Assembly (NCBI RefSeq): GCF_900187065.1
Contig: NZ_LT906483.1
Span: forward strand, 1-64,000
Length of the DNA: 64,000 bases
From: Mycolicibacterium thermoresistibile
GTDB taxonomy: Bacteria; Actinomycetota; Actinomycetes; Mycobacteriales; Mycobacteriaceae
Direction: 5' to 3'
The translations under genes and the position numbers were made by a program. Below the pieces are notes generated by a model. The model saw nothing but the letters and a program-made list of their open reading frames with translations. It did no database searches and had not been told where the DNA came from. Below are positions 50,312-58,893 of this stretch, in pieces; position 1 is the first letter of the stretch; the number at the start of each line of letters is the position of its first letter.

Positions 50312-50566
50312 GTGACCTTGGCTTCCGACACTGAACCCATGCCTGTCGAAGAAACCATGTGGAACCTCCCCGTCACCCGGGATCAGGAACGGCGCGGGCT
50401 GGAACCGCTGCGCGCGGTGCTGGCCGAGATGATCGCCAGACGGCTGCCGCCGGGTAAGCGGTTGCGCCGGGTGGTCACCTGGTGCGCCGACGGCGGCGGC
50501 CTGTTCCGCCCGCGCGCCTACACCCGGATGTACGCCGTGGCCTACGAAGTGGAATTCGCGCTCTGA
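50312..50566 (+). CDS. Small hypothetical protein
   Basis: An ORF of 84 residues from GTG at 50312; ATG starts at 50339 (MPVEETMWNLP) and 50357 (MWNLPVTRD) are also possible and none has a strong ribosome-binding site. The body is basic (MIARRLPPGKRLRRVVTW) with an Ala/Tyr/Val end (RMYAVAYEVEFAL). I do not recognise it. It lies 52 bp before the split-barrel gene on the same strand. Confidence 0.5.
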   Translation: MTLASDTEPMPVEETMWNLPVTRDQERRGLEPLRAVLAEMIARRLPPGKRLRRVVTWCADGGGLFRPRAYTRMYAVAYEVEFAL

Positions 50567-50617
50567 CGACTGCCCCCACCGCGGCCGGCCGGCAGCCGAA
50601 CCTGCCAAGATGACCGC

Positions 50618-51130
50618 GTGGGCAAGAACGAACGGGCGAAGATCGTCATGACCGACGACGAGATCGCCGAATTCATCGAACGCAGTCGCACCGCCACGTT
50701 GGCAACGCTGTTGCCGGACGGTCGGCCGCATCTGGTGGCGATGTGGTACGGCGTGATCGACGGCGACATCTGGTTCGAGACCAAGGCCAAGTCGCAGAAG
50801 GCGGTCAACCTGCGCCGCAACCCGACCCTCACCGTGTTGATCGAGGACGGGCACACCTACAACACGTTGCGCGGTGTCTCCATCGACGGCACCGCGGAGA
50901 TCGTCGACGACGATCCCGACATGCTGCTCCGCGTCGGGATCAGCGTGTGGGAGCGCTACACCGGGCCGTACACCGAGGACATGAAGCCCTACGTCGAACA
51001 GATGATGAACAAGCGGATCGCGGTGCGGGTCAAGGCCTCCCGGTACCGCAGCTGGGACCACCGCAAACTCGGTCTGCCCGACATGCCGGTGGCCGGCAGC
51101 ACCGCGAAGTATCTGACCGATGGTGCCTGA
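50618..51130 (+). CDS. Split-barrel flavin/F420-binding (PPOX-type) oxidoreductase
   Basis: A 170-residue protein of the pyridoxamine-phosphate-oxidase-like fold, similar to the FDOR-B group of mycobacterial F420- or FMN-dependent proteins. It has TATLATLLPDGRPHLVAMWYGVIDGDIWF, TKAKSQKAVNLRRNPTLTVLIEDG and the late helix EDMKPYVEQMMNKR. The substrate is unknown. The start is GTG at 50618. Its end overlaps the next gene by 11 bp, so two cofactor-F420-like proteins are co-expressed. Confidence 0.88.
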   Translation: MGKNERAKIVMTDDEIAEFIERSRTATLATLLPDGRPHLVAMWYGVIDGDIWFETKAKSQKAVNLRRNPTLTVLIEDGHTYNTLRGVSIDGTAEIVDDDPDMLLRVGISVWERYTGPYTEDMKPYVEQMMNKRIAVRVKASRYRSWDHRKLGLPDMPVAGSTAKYLTDGA

Positions 51131-51596
51131 ACGACCCAAGCAGCTGGACTCGCCGCTGCTGCCGGTGATCTTCCGCTACGCCACCCGCGCGCAGGTGTGG
51201 GTGTACCGCAGGACCGGCGGACGGATCGGCGGTAAGTGGCGCATCGGCGCGGGTTTCCGCAAGCCGGTGCCGACGCTGCTGCTCGAACACCGCGGCCGCA
51301 GATCCGGCAAGACCTTCGTCGTCCCGTTGCTGTACATGCGCGACGGCGACGACGTCATCGTGGTCGCCTCCCAGGGCGGGCGGCGGGAGAACCCGCAGTG
51401 GTACCGCAACCTGGTGGTCGACCCCGATGTGCACATCGAGATCGGCGGGCAGCGGTTGCCGGTGCGGGCGCGCACCGCGACGCCCGAGGAGCGGGCCCGG
51501 CTGTGGCCGCGGCTGGTCGAGCTGTACGCCGACTTCGACACGTATCAGAGCTGGACCGACCGCGAGATCCCGGTGGTCATCCTGCAGCCCCGTTAG
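51120..51596 (+). CDS. F420-dependent nitroreductase/DDN-family protein (FDOR-A)
   Basis: A 158-residue deazaflavin-dependent nitroreductase-like protein. It has the family pattern VYRRTGGRIGGKWRIG, PTLLLEHRGRRSGKTFVVPLLYMRDGDDVIVVASQGG, NPQWYRNLVVDPDVHIEIGG and a Tyr/Asp end DFDTYQSWTDREIPVVIL. M. tuberculosis relatives use F420H2 to reduce quinones or nitroimidazoles. The end overlaps the convergent thioesterase gene by 20 bp. Confidence 0.92.
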   Translation: MVPERPKQLDSPLLPVIFRYATRAQVWVYRRTGGRIGGKWRIGAGFRKPVPTLLLEHRGRRSGKTFVVPLLYMRDGDDVIVVASQGGRRENPQWYRNLVVDPDVHIEIGGQRLPVRARTATPEERARLWPRLVELYADFDTYQSWTDREIPVVILQPR

Positions 51597-52443
51597 GCCG
51601 AATTCCGCCGAGCTTCTCCACCTCGTCGAGGGTGGGCGCCCGGAAGCCGCCGTGCGCCAGCCCGGTGGCCATCGCGCTGCCGATCGGGCCGCGCCGGTCG
51701 AACAGCGTGGCCACCCCGGTGGCGATGCCGGCGTGGCTGTAGTGGGTGACCGCGGACAGGCCGATGTCCGGGCCGTCCGGCAGCCGGCTCAGTGTCAGCG
51801 TGTAGTCCGGGTTGATGTAGTACAGCCCGGCGTCGCCGAACTGGGTCAGTGAGCTGGTGATGTCGCCGGCCAGTGCCGCCCGGGTGAACGGGGTCAGGTC
51901 CACACCGTCGATCAGCGGGTTCAGCTCTCGCACCCAGCCGTGCTTCGGCCCGACGTACTGCCACGGTGTGAAATCCGGACCGGCGGTGGGGTTGTCGAGG
52001 TCCGCCCCGTACAGCCAGAACGCCATTCCTCCGGCGAAGCCGGTGTCGGGGAACCGCGACGGCCGCGGCGGCACGTCGACCGGGGTGCTCCACACCTTGC
52101 CGGGTGGATGGTCGCCGGGCCGCAGGAGCAGCGTGCTGGCGCGGGACACCACGGTGTCGTCCTGAACGATTTCGCTGTCCACCAGCCGCAGCCGGCTGCT
52201 CGAGCGCACCACGGTGGTGCGCAGCCGCATCGGGGCCAGGGCCACCGGCCGTAACAGGTCGACGGTGAACCGGGTGGGGTGGAAGTCGGCGTCCCAGGCG
52301 TCGCGTTCCACGGCGTGGGCCAGCAGTCCGCCGATGAAGGTGCCGCTGAGCTGGTCGCCCCACGGACCCTTGGTGAGCGGTGACGGAATGTACCGGTCAC
52401 CGTCGATACCGAAGTAGGCGGCTCTCGTTGCTGAGGTGCTCAT
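51577..52443 (-). CDS. Acyl-CoA thioesterase-like double-hotdog protein
   Basis: A 288-residue protein with two hotdog halves: DQLSGTFIGGLLAHAVERDAW and FHPTRFTVDLLRPVAL in the first, and FTRAALAGDITSSLTQFGDAGLYYINPDYTLTLSRLPDGPDIGL with ATLFDRRGPIGSAMATGLAH in the second. This is the actinobacterial thioesterase-superfamily (TesB-like) pattern. The acyl-CoA substrate is unknown. The ATG is at 52443. Confidence 0.85.
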   Translation of the reverse strand: MSTSATRAAYFGIDGDRYIPSPLTKGPWGDQLSGTFIGGLLAHAVERDAWDADFHPTRFTVDLLRPVALAPMRLRTTVVRSSSRLRLVDSEIVQDDTVVSRASTLLLRPGDHPPGKVWSTPVDVPPRPSRFPDTGFAGGMAFWLYGADLDNPTAGPDFTPWQYVGPKHGWVRELNPLIDGVDLTPFTRAALAGDITSSLTQFGDAGLYYINPDYTLTLSRLPDGPDIGLSAVTHYSHAGIATGVATLFDRRGPIGSAMATGLAHGGFRAPTLDEVEKLGGIRPNGAAG

Positions 52444-52488
52444 CGGGGCCGACCCTACCGAGGGCCGGTCCGCCGCCGGATAGCTGGG

Positions 52489-52818
52489 CTAAGAATCGGC
52501 GAGGCGGCGATGCTCCTCGGTCGCGGCGTCGGTGACGTCGGTGTATTCGGGGTGCTTGCCGACGTAGTTCTGCACCATCTGACACACCGGCACGATCCGC
52601 AGTCCGGCGTCGCGGGTCTGCCGCAGCGCCTCGCCGATGAGGATGGTGGCCAGACCGCGGCCCTCGAAGGCGCTGTCGACGGTGGTGTGGGTGAAGACGC
52701 GTTGGTCGCCGTGGTCGATGAAGTCGGCGCTGCCCACCGACTTGTTCTTGACCGCGATGGTGAACCGGCCGTCACCCGGTGCGACGGTGGTGGGGGCGCC
52801 GGTCTTGTCGGTGGTCAT
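52489..52818 (-). CDS. Short GNAT N-acetyltransferase (YjdJ type)
   Basis: A 109-residue acetyltransferase of the short GCN5-like (PF14542, YjdJ) group. It has HTTVDSAFEGRGLATILIGEAL, the acetyl-CoA loop, and LRIVPVCQMVQNYVGKHPEY, the conserved Cys-x-Tyr-x-x-x-His-x-x-Tyr end. Proteins of this type are uncharacterised. The ATG is at 52818. The thioesterase gene lies 45 bp downstream on the same strand. Confidence 0.88.
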   Translation of the reverse strand: MTTDKTGAPTTVAPGDGRFTIAVKNKSVGSADFIDHGDQRVFTHTTVDSAFEGRGLATILIGEALRQTRDAGLRIVPVCQMVQNYVGKHPEYTDVTDAATEEHRRLADS

Positions 52819-52914
52819 GGCGGTTTCTCCTCATGTCTGCTTCGTCATGTCTGCTTCGTCGACGACACACCGCGGCGGTTTGGTGTCAGCAGGTGGCACC
52901 GATCCGCCGCAGTG

Positions 52915-53886
52915 TCACGTTCCAGTGGGGTTTTCGCGGGGCCGCAGCCTGGCGTGCGGCAGCGGCGGGGCCGGCAGCCGGGGGCGCGGTCCGCGGTAGC
53001 CGTCGACGGCGCCGAACCGCTCGCTGCGCTCCTCCCACTCCCGGCGGTAGCGGACGATCTCGTCGTGGCTGCGGCCGACGAAGTTCCACCACATCAGGAT
53101 CTGCTCGGGAAACGGCGGACCCCCGAACAGCATCAGCCGCGCCGGCCGCCCGCCCCGGTTGACGATCGCCAACCGGTGATGGCCGGGCGGCTGGTAGAGC
53201 AGCTCGGCGGGCCGAAGCGCGGCGCCGGCGACCGTGACCTCGCCGGTGTCGAGCAGCACCCCGTGTTCGAAGCCGGGGTCGATGTCGAGGGTGAGCCGCC
53301 CGTTCGGGTACAGGTCGATCTGGGCGCCGAGCAGCGGGGTGAAGGTGGGAACGGGGGAGCGGGCGCCGGCCAGGTCGCCCAGAAACACCAGCAGCCTCGC
53401 GTCGTCGAGTTCGTGCGGCCGCGGGACGAAGTGGATGAAGTCGCGGGCGGTGTCGCGGTCGGAGTCGGGGAGCGCCACCCACAGCTGCACCCCGTGCAGG
53501 ACCTCGGTCGCGGCGGTGGACACCTCGGAGTGGCAGATCCCGCGTCCGGCGGTCATCAGGTTCAGTTCGCCGGGCCGCACCATGGCGTGCACGCCGCCGC
53601 TGTCGCGGTGTTCGATCTCCCCAGCGAACAGCCAGCTGACGGTCTGCAAACCGGTGTGCGGGTGCGGTGCGACGTCCATTCCGGGACCGGTGCGCACATC
53701 CTGGGGCCCGTAGTGATCGATGAAGCACCACGCCCCGATCAGGGACCGTTTCCGTTGCGGCAGGGTGCGACGGACCGGCATGGCCCGCGGACCGCCCAGC
53801 GGAACCTCCCGCGGCCGTAGCACCGCACCGGTGAACGGCTCGACGCCGCAGGTGACCTCGACGGGGGCGGTCTCGGTGTTGCTCAT
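52915..53886 (-). CDS. Pirin-family protein
   Basis: A 323-residue bicupin. The first cupin has the iron-site His pair in PHPHTGLQTVSWLFAGEIEHRD and the His/Glu in GRGICHSEVS. The N-terminal LIGAWCFIDHYGPQDV and the C-terminal LMLFGGPPFPEQILMWWNFVGRSHDE are typical pirin sequences. Bacterial pirins have been linked to quercetin dioxygenase activity and redox-sensing regulation. The start is ATG at 53886 (MSNTETAPVEV), preferred over an upstream in-frame start at 53931 that would overlap the DivIVA-protein promoter. Confidence 0.92.
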   Translation of the reverse strand: MSNTETAPVEVTCGVEPFTGAVLRPREVPLGGPRAMPVRRTLPQRKRSLIGAWCFIDHYGPQDVRTGPGMDVAPHPHTGLQTVSWLFAGEIEHRDSGGVHAMVRPGELNLMTAGRGICHSEVSTAATEVLHGVQLWVALPDSDRDTARDFIHFVPRPHELDDARLLVFLGDLAGARSPVPTFTPLLGAQIDLYPNGRLTLDIDPGFEHGVLLDTGEVTVAGAALRPAELLYQPPGHHRLAIVNRGGRPARLMLFGGPPFPEQILMWWNFVGRSHDEIVRYRREWEERSERFGAVDGYRGPRPRLPAPPLPHARLRPRENPTGT

Positions 53887-53939
53887 CCATGCAGGTATAC
53901 CCCGGAAATGGCGGGCCGATCGGATTAGCATCGACGCCC

Positions 53940-54221
53940 ATGGGTGAAGTGACCGCCGGGCTCACGGCAGCGGACGTGCGGAACACGCGTTTCGAGAAGC
54001 CCGGCTGGGGGCGGCGCGGATACCACCCGAAAGCGGTGGATGACTTGTTGATGCTGGTGGCCAGGCGCCTCGACGGGCGTGGTTATCTGTGCGCCGACGA
54101 TCTGCGCGGCCTGCGATTTCCCAAGGCGCCGTTGTTGCGGCGCGGTTATGACCGCGCTGCGGTCGATGAGTTCCTGGAGCGGATGACGGCCGCCGTCGCG
54201 GCTCTGGAGACCAACGGCTGA
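53940..54221 (+). CDS. Small protein with two DivIVA-type motifs
   Basis: A 93-residue protein with two short DivIVA (DivI1A) repeats: LTAADVRNTRFEKPGWGRRGYHPKAVDDLLMLV and LRGLRFPKAPLLRRGYDRAAVDEFLERM. It has the N-terminal membrane-binding type of motif but no long coiled coil, so it is not Wag31. The gene is divergent from pirin with a 53-bp gap. It may bind membrane at the poles or septum; this is an inference from the motif. Confidence 0.8.
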   Translation: MGEVTAGLTAADVRNTRFEKPGWGRRGYHPKAVDDLLMLVARRLDGRGYLCADDLRGLRFPKAPLLRRGYDRAAVDEFLERMTAAVAALETNG

Positions 54222-54523
54222 CGACGGAAAAGACGACCACGGTGCCGGCTGACTCCCGGCGAGTGGTCGCTCGCAGCGACGATTCTTACTGTGAGCCCGG
54301 GTCAGGTCCGGCACCGTCACCTGCTGCAACGGGGTGCCGGCGCGCGGTATTCCACGGCTGGGCGGGATCGGACGGTGGCAGAACTGGCGGAATCGTGTGG
54401 GCCTGGGTATCACTGAACTGACGCCGCCGCAAATGAAGACGGCGTCTCCAGCAAGTCCACGCACCTGATAACTTTCCCTAGCGAGTGACGACTGTGCTAG
54501 CCAACCGATTCAGGAGCGAAACT
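54222..54523. promoter_or_regulatory. Leader region with alternative hairpins before the MPT63-like gene
   Basis: This 302-bp stretch has no gene. GTCGCT-CGC-AGCGAC (54266-54280) is a compact hairpin after the DivIVA-type gene. GGTGCCGG occurs at 54241-54248 and again at 54333-54340, with its complement CCGGCACC at 54308-54315 in between, so two hairpins compete for the same middle segment. A third hairpin GACGCCG/CGGCGTC lies at 54420-54446. AGGAG about 8 bases before the GTG at 54524 is the ribosome-binding site. Confidence 0.45.
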
Positions 54524-55582
54524 GTGAAGATCACGACCTCTTTCTTCGCCGCGGCGGGTCTGGCCGTCGCCGGTGCCATCGCCGGGGTGGCGACCGCCTC
54601 GGCGGAGAGCGCGCCCGATGTGACCACCGCCGAGATCGGTGAGCAGGCGAAGCTGCAGAACGGCGATGTCGTTCAGGGCTGGACCATCACGGATCTCAAG
54701 CCCAGCTCCGACGAGATCCCCTACGAGGTGCAGGGCACCCTCTGGGAGGCCACCGCCACCGATGAGGCGATCCAGGGCACTGTCATTCCGATCGTTTCGA
54801 ATCTGAACGCACGGTCCGCGGACGGCGAGAACTACCGGGTGTTGTTCCAGGTGCCCACGCCGCAGGGGGTCAACCCCGAGGCGCTGGCCGAGGGGGAGAA
54901 GACCACCGGCAAGGTGTACTTCGACGTGACCGGCCAGCCGCCGGAGAGCGTGGTGTACAACGACGGCGAGAAGGACCTGGTGGTCTGGGTGAAGCCGGAG
55001 GAGTCGACCGGAACCGGCCAGTCGTCGGCGGCGCAGACCAGCACCCGCCCGGCTCCGGCGAGCTCCGGGTCGTCCAGCACGGACGCCGAGTCCGACACCG
55101 AATCCGACACCGAATCCGATGCCGCCGATGAGGCGCCCGAGGGCGCCGAGGCGGATGCCGCTGCGGTTCCCGCGGGCAGCTCGGGCACTCCGCTGCCGGC
55201 CGGCAGCTCGGGTACCCCGCTGAACGCCGACACCCAGGCGGCGGAGGGCGCACAGGCCACTGCCGAGGACGCCGAGTCCGCCACCACCGAGGGGACCGAG
55301 GCCGCCGAGTCCAGCGCCGAGGGCGCCGAGGGTGCCGAGGGTGCCGAGGGTGAGGCCACCCCGTCGACTGGTGGCGTCGCGGCCGCTCCGGTGCCGGCCG
55401 GTAGCTCGGGCACCCCGCTGCCGGACGCCGCTGCCCGGCCGGCCGGCCAGGGCACCCCGCTGCCCGACGCCCCGCACGGCCCGGGCGCGCACAACGCGGA
55501 GGCGGCCGAGGCTCCGGCCCCGGGTGAGTCGACCGGCGAGGCGGCTCCGACCACCACGCCGGTGCCTGCCCCGGCGTCCTGA
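54524..55582 (+). CDS. MPT63-like (DUF1942) secreted protein with low-complexity tail
   Basis: A 352-residue exported protein. The signal peptide (VKITTSFFAAAGLAVAGAIAGVATASA) is followed by a DUF1942 domain (about 30-155) with the MPT63 phrases NGDVVQGWTITDLKPSSDEIPYEV-like start, LWEATATDEAIQGTVIPIVSNLNARS and ENYRVLF. A 195-residue tail rich in Ala, Glu, Ser, Gly and Pro follows, with repeated PAGSSGTPL (four copies) and GTPLPDA. MPT63 itself is 159 residues and lacks this tail. The start is GTG with AGGAG. An extracellular immunoglobulin-like protein; function is not known. Confidence 0.85.
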   Translation: MKITTSFFAAAGLAVAGAIAGVATASAESAPDVTTAEIGEQAKLQNGDVVQGWTITDLKPSSDEIPYEVQGTLWEATATDEAIQGTVIPIVSNLNARSADGENYRVLFQVPTPQGVNPEALAEGEKTTGKVYFDVTGQPPESVVYNDGEKDLVVWVKPEESTGTGQSSAAQTSTRPAPASSGSSSTDAESDTESDTESDAADEAPEGAEADAAAVPAGSSGTPLPAGSSGTPLNADTQAAEGAQATAEDAESATTEGTEAAESSAEGAEGAEGAEGEATPSTGGVAAAPVPAGSSGTPLPDAAARPAGQGTPLPDAPHGPGAHNAEAAEAPAPGESTGEAAPTTTPVPAPAS

Positions 55583-55588
55583 TCTCAC

Positions 55589-57232
55589 TCAGGAGTGGGT
55601 GGTCCACCAGGCATAGAGCTCATCGAGCGTGGGCCCTTGTGGACCGGAATGGACGGCGCTGACCACCAGGTTGGCGTCGTCCGTCCACGCCACCAGCGGC
55701 TCGTTCTGCTGAATCCCGCAGAACAGCGTGCCGCTGATCCGGTCCGGGGTGGCGTTGCGGCGCCACGGCCCCGGTGACTGGATGAAATTGGGGCAGTTCA
55801 CGGTGGCCGACGCGGCGATGATCTCGTCGAACGCCCGTTGCATGGCGGCCTCGTCCCGCGCCAGCGTGTAGGTGGCGGTCGGCGGGCCGCCCGGGTCGGT
55901 GTTCTCCCGGCACACCACCTGGGCCAGGGCCCCTTCCGGGGCGGGCACCGGGCCGCAGGCGCCGGCCGAATAACCGGGCGGCAACATCGTCAGCAACCGG
56001 TTCTCCGCGGCGGTGTCCCGGGGCGGCGACGTCGTTTCGGCGGTGTCGTCGGCCCGGGCGCCGTCGGCCTGGTCGGTGCCCGACGGGCTCAGCAGCCAGA
56101 ACGCCAGGCCACCGAGGACGGCGACGGCGGCCACCCCCGCCACCCCGGCGATCAGCCGGCGCCGATTCGGTTGTGCGCCGCCCGCGGACGGGGTGGTGAT
56201 CCGGGGCGACACCGGGGGCGGCGGGCCGGCCGGCGGATAGCCGCCGTGCGGCTGTGGCGCCCCGGTCCACTGCAGGTTCTGGCCGGGGCTGACCCCGACG
56301 GGCGGCACGACGGAGGGTGACACGCCGAACTGGGGTTGCGGGCGGGGCGGCGGCATCGGGGGCGGCGCTTCCCGCACGGCGTCGGGTGGGGGTGCGGCCT
56401 CCCGCACCGCCTCCGCTGCGGCGCGGGCGAACTCCCGGGCGGTCTGGAACCGCTGGGCGGGGTCTTTGGCCAACGCCTTGGCGACCACCCAGTCCAGCTG
56501 CGGCGACGACCACGGCACGAACTCGGAGAGCTTCGGCGGCTCCTGGTGCAGGTGTGCCAGCATGATCGCGGCCGGGCCTTCGGCGTCGTGAAAGGGTTTG
56601 CGCCCGCTGAGCATCCGGAACAGCGTGCAGCCCAGCGAGTACAGATCGGCCCGGCCGTCGATGGCCCCGCCGGCGATCACCTCCGGCGCCGCGTACGCCA
56701 GGGTCGCGATCAGCGAGTTGTCCATCGCGGCGTTGCCGTCGTCGAGGGCGCGGGCCACCCCGAAGTCGCTGAGCAGCACCTTCTCGTCGTCGCCGGGATC
56801 GTCGGACAGCAGGAAGTTGGCGGGTTTCACGTCGTGGTGCACGACGTTGCGCTGGTGGGCGTAGTCCAGCGCCTTGGCGACCTCGCTGACGATGTGGGTG
56901 GCGCGCCACGGGGTCATGGTCTCGGCCCGCAACGCGGCCTCGGCGTCGGTTCCGGGCACGTACTGCATGGCGATCCACAGCTGGCCCTCTTCGGTTTCCC
57001 CGCGGGCGTAGATCGACACGATGTTGGGGTGGTCGAGCACCGACGCCACATCGGCTTCCTTGATGAAGCGTTCCCGGAAGCCGGGATCCTGGGACAGCTC
57101 GGTGCTGAGCACCTTGAGGGCATCGTGCCGCGGCAGCGTGGGATTCTTGGCCAGGTAGACGGTCCCCATTCCACCGGTGCCCAGAATGCCCTCGATGCGG
57201 TAGCCCGCCACCATGGATCCGACCGGAAGCAT
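55589..57232 (-). CDS. Membrane Ser/Thr protein kinase with extracellular sensor domain
   Basis: A 547-residue receptor kinase. The kinase domain (about 8-270) has [31 protein letters not shown] (HHD instead of HRD) and [13 protein letters not shown] Pro-rich juxtamembrane region and a membrane helix near 359-379 ([21 protein letters not shown]) follow. The extracellular part (about 400-547) has four Cys ([35 protein letters not shown]) and ends [12 protein letters not shown]. It belongs to the mycobacterial PknF/PknI-like sensor kinases, but I cannot match it to one. The ATG at 57232 is the likely start; the gene is convergent with the MPT63-like gene. Confidence 0.88.
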   Translation of the reverse strand: MLPVGSMVAGYRIEGILGTGGMGTVYLAKNPTLPRHDALKVLSTELSQDPGFRERFIKEADVASVLDHPNIVSIYARGETEEGQLWIAMQYVPGTDAEAALRAETMTPWRATHIVSEVAKALDYAHQRNVVHHDVKPANFLLSDDPGDDEKVLLSDFGVARALDDGNAAMDNSLIATLAYAAPEVIAGGAIDGRADLYSLGCTLFRMLSGRKPFHDAEGPAAIMLAHLHQEPPKLSEFVPWSSPQLDWVVAKALAKDPAQRFQTAREFARAAAEAVREAAPPPDAVREAPPPMPPPRPQPQFGVSPSVVPPVGVSPGQNLQWTGAPQPHGGYPPAGPPPPVSPRITTPSAGGAQPNRRRLIAGVAGVAAVAVLGGLAFWLLSPSGTDQADGARADDTAETTSPPRDTAAENRLLTMLPPGYSAGACGPVPAPEGALAQVVCRENTDPGGPPTATYTLARDEAAMQRAFDEIIAASATVNCPNFIQSPGPWRRNATPDRISGTLFCGIQQNEPLVAWTDDANLVVSAVHSGPQGPTLDELYAWWTTHS

Positions 57233-57344
57233 GGTTAAAGCATCGCGCACGCCGTCATCGTGGGCAGCGCGGGTCTGGAAATCGATGCACAGGGTGTCGG
57301 TCCGCACCGCACACCGTCCGCTGACCGCTGCCGCCGGGTGAGGT

Positions 57345-57404
57345 TTCAGCAAAACGTTCAGCAAAACGTTCAGCAAAACGTTCAGCAAAACGTTCAGCAA
57401 AACG
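57345..57404. repeat. Perfect 5 x 12-bp tandem repeat (VNTR-like)
   Basis: Five identical copies of TTCAGCAAAACG run from 57345 to 57404 with no gap. They lie in the 228-bp gap between the whiB-type gene and the kinase gene, about 110-170 bp upstream of the kinase start. The unit is AT-richer than its surroundings. It is not within a supported gene. Confidence 0.95.
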
Positions 57405-57460
57405 AGGTGTTGCCCCGCCGCAGCCGACCCCTCGTGAACAGCTACGGAAGGGCAACGGCG

Positions 57461-57754
57461 TCAGGCGGATTCCTGGTAGACGCGGCGGGTCCGGCGCACC
57501 GGGTAACCGTTGCGTTCGGCCAGTGTCCGCAGCTGCCGCAGGGCGAAGGTGCGGCCCCGGCCGGACTCCGGGATGACGATTCCGGCCCACAGGCCCTCGG
57601 CCCGCGGTGATTCGCAGGCCTCCCGCGCGCACAGCCAGCGGCGCGGGCAGGCCCGGCAGATCGCCTTGGCCTCGTCGTCCGGCATGGTCGTCCACCGCTC
57701 GGGATCGCTGGTGCACGCGCCCAGTGGCGTTTCGTCGAACATGAACACGCTCAT
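57461..57754 (-). CDS. WhiB-family iron-sulfur transcription factor
   Basis: A 97-residue protein with the four cluster Cys at 14, 33, 36 and 42 (CRACPRRWLC), the turn GLWAG at 54-58 in place of GVWGG, and a basic C-terminal tail (RNGYPVRRTRRVYQ) for DNA binding. Its position, divergent from a Xre-type gene, corresponds to whiB5 (Rv0022c) and Rv0023 in M. tuberculosis, but WhiB5 is longer, so orthology is not certain. The start is ATG at 57754 (MSVFMFDETP). Confidence 0.9.
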   Translation of the reverse strand: MSVFMFDETPLGACTSDPERWTTMPDDEAKAICRACPRRWLCAREACESPRAEGLWAGIVIPESGRGRTFALRQLRTLAERNGYPVRRTRRVYQESA

Positions 57755-58079
57755 TGAGTCGGCTCCCCTCGGTCCGTGCGCTGCCACTGCAACGCGTTGC
57801 GGGCAATGTATAGCACCAAACCGTAGCAGTGCAACAGTTAGGGGGAAGGTTCTTCCCTAGCGAAGGGCTCGACTGCCACTGAACTGTAGCGCTGAAGCGG
57901 AATAACTCCCCTGAGCCATAGCGTTAATCCGGTGCAGTAACAACCAACGCGACGGCGCCGACTTCCATGCTGCGGTTTCACCCGTCCACAAGCTGTAGCG
58001 GTGAAACACCTCGAAGCTAGAATCGCCGTAGCAGAAGAACACTTCCCGCAGTACAAGCATCGACCAGAAAGCGCAGTCC
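57755..58079. promoter_or_regulatory. Divergent promoter region with three direct repeats
   Basis: This 325-bp gap lies between the WhiB-type gene and the double-HTH regulator. GTAGCAGTGCAAC (57823-57835), GTAGCGCTGAAGC (57886-57898) and GTAGCGGTGAAAC (57995-58007) are related copies of GTAGCRSTGMARC in the same direction. GGTTTCACC at 57974-57982 is inverted to GGTGAAAC within the third copy. Such sites could bind the HTH protein or the WhiB protein. No other feature is seen. Confidence 0.5.
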
Positions 58080-58889
58080 ATGACCGATGTCGATCTGACC
58101 GCATCCCCGGTCAGCGAGGTCGATCCGGGACTGGCGCGGGCCGGCGCCGCCGCAGCCGCGCGCCGCCGCGAACTCAACATCAGTCAACGCCGGCTCGCCG
58201 CCGAGGGGATCATCAACGCCGGAGCGCTCATCGCGTTCGAGAAGGGCCGCAGCTGGCCCCGCGAACGCACTCGCGCCAAGCTCGAACAGGTGCTGCGCTG
58301 GCCTCCCGGCACGATCGCCCGGCTCCGCGCGGGCGAGGACGTCGGCCCTGCCGGCGGGCCGGCGACCGGTGCCCAGGAGCCGTCGGCGACCCGCACCGAT
58401 CAGGCCGACTACCGGCCGAACGCCCCGGGGTCCGATCACGGCGGGTCCGATGACGAGGTGCCGTTGGTCGCGCAGGCCGTGCTGGCGGCGGTCAACACCC
58501 TCGACGACGCGTCGGAGGCGCTGCCGGACGTCGACCATCCGGAGTTCACCCCCCGGCTGACGAAGATCCTGGCCGATCTGCGCCAACTCGAGGCGGTGGC
58601 CGCCCGGGCGGCCCGCATCAGCCGGGTGTCGCCGCGGGTGATCAAGGCGCTCAGCGCGGTGCGCCGCAGCATCGACGAACTCACACTGCGGGGCGCCCGC
58701 GCCCCGCAGGCCACGCTCGGCCAGCGGCTCTACGCGGCGCGGCGCGGCGCCAACCTCACCATCGAGGAGACCGCGCAGGCCGCCGGGGTCCCCGCCGAGG
58801 TGATCATCGCCGCCGAGGCGGACGAGCCGGTGGCGGCGACGGCCGCCGGGGCGATCGAGACGCTGATCGCCGAACTCGACCAGCCCTGA
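58080..58889 (+). CDS. Double HTH (Xre-like) transcriptional regulator (Rv0023 type)
   Basis: A 269-residue protein with an N-terminal HTH (about 20-80: AAAARRRELNISQRRLAAEGIINAGALIAFEKG) and a second HTH near the C-terminus (about 218-255: LGQRLYAARRGANLTIEETAQAAGVP). The middle is Asp/Pro-rich and then helical. Both HTH halves resemble Xre/SinR-type domains. It corresponds to Rv0023 by position. The likely targets are its own promoter and the divergent whiB gene. Confidence 0.88.
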   Translation: MTDVDLTASPVSEVDPGLARAGAAAAARRRELNISQRRLAAEGIINAGALIAFEKGRSWPRERTRAKLEQVLRWPPGTIARLRAGEDVGPAGGPATGAQEPSATRTDQADYRPNAPGSDHGGSDDEVPLVAQAVLAAVNTLDDASEALPDVDHPEFTPRLTKILADLRQLEAVAARAARISRVSPRVIKALSAVRRSIDELTLRGARAPQATLGQRLYAARRGANLTIEETAQAAGVPAEVIIAAEADEPVAATAAGAIETLIAELDQP

Positions 58890-58893
58890 CGGG

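Noticed and set aside
54222..54523. Cyclic-di-AMP (ydaO-type) riboswitch in the leader
   Set aside because: The conserved ydaO core sequences are not recognisable. Only generic hairpins are supported.
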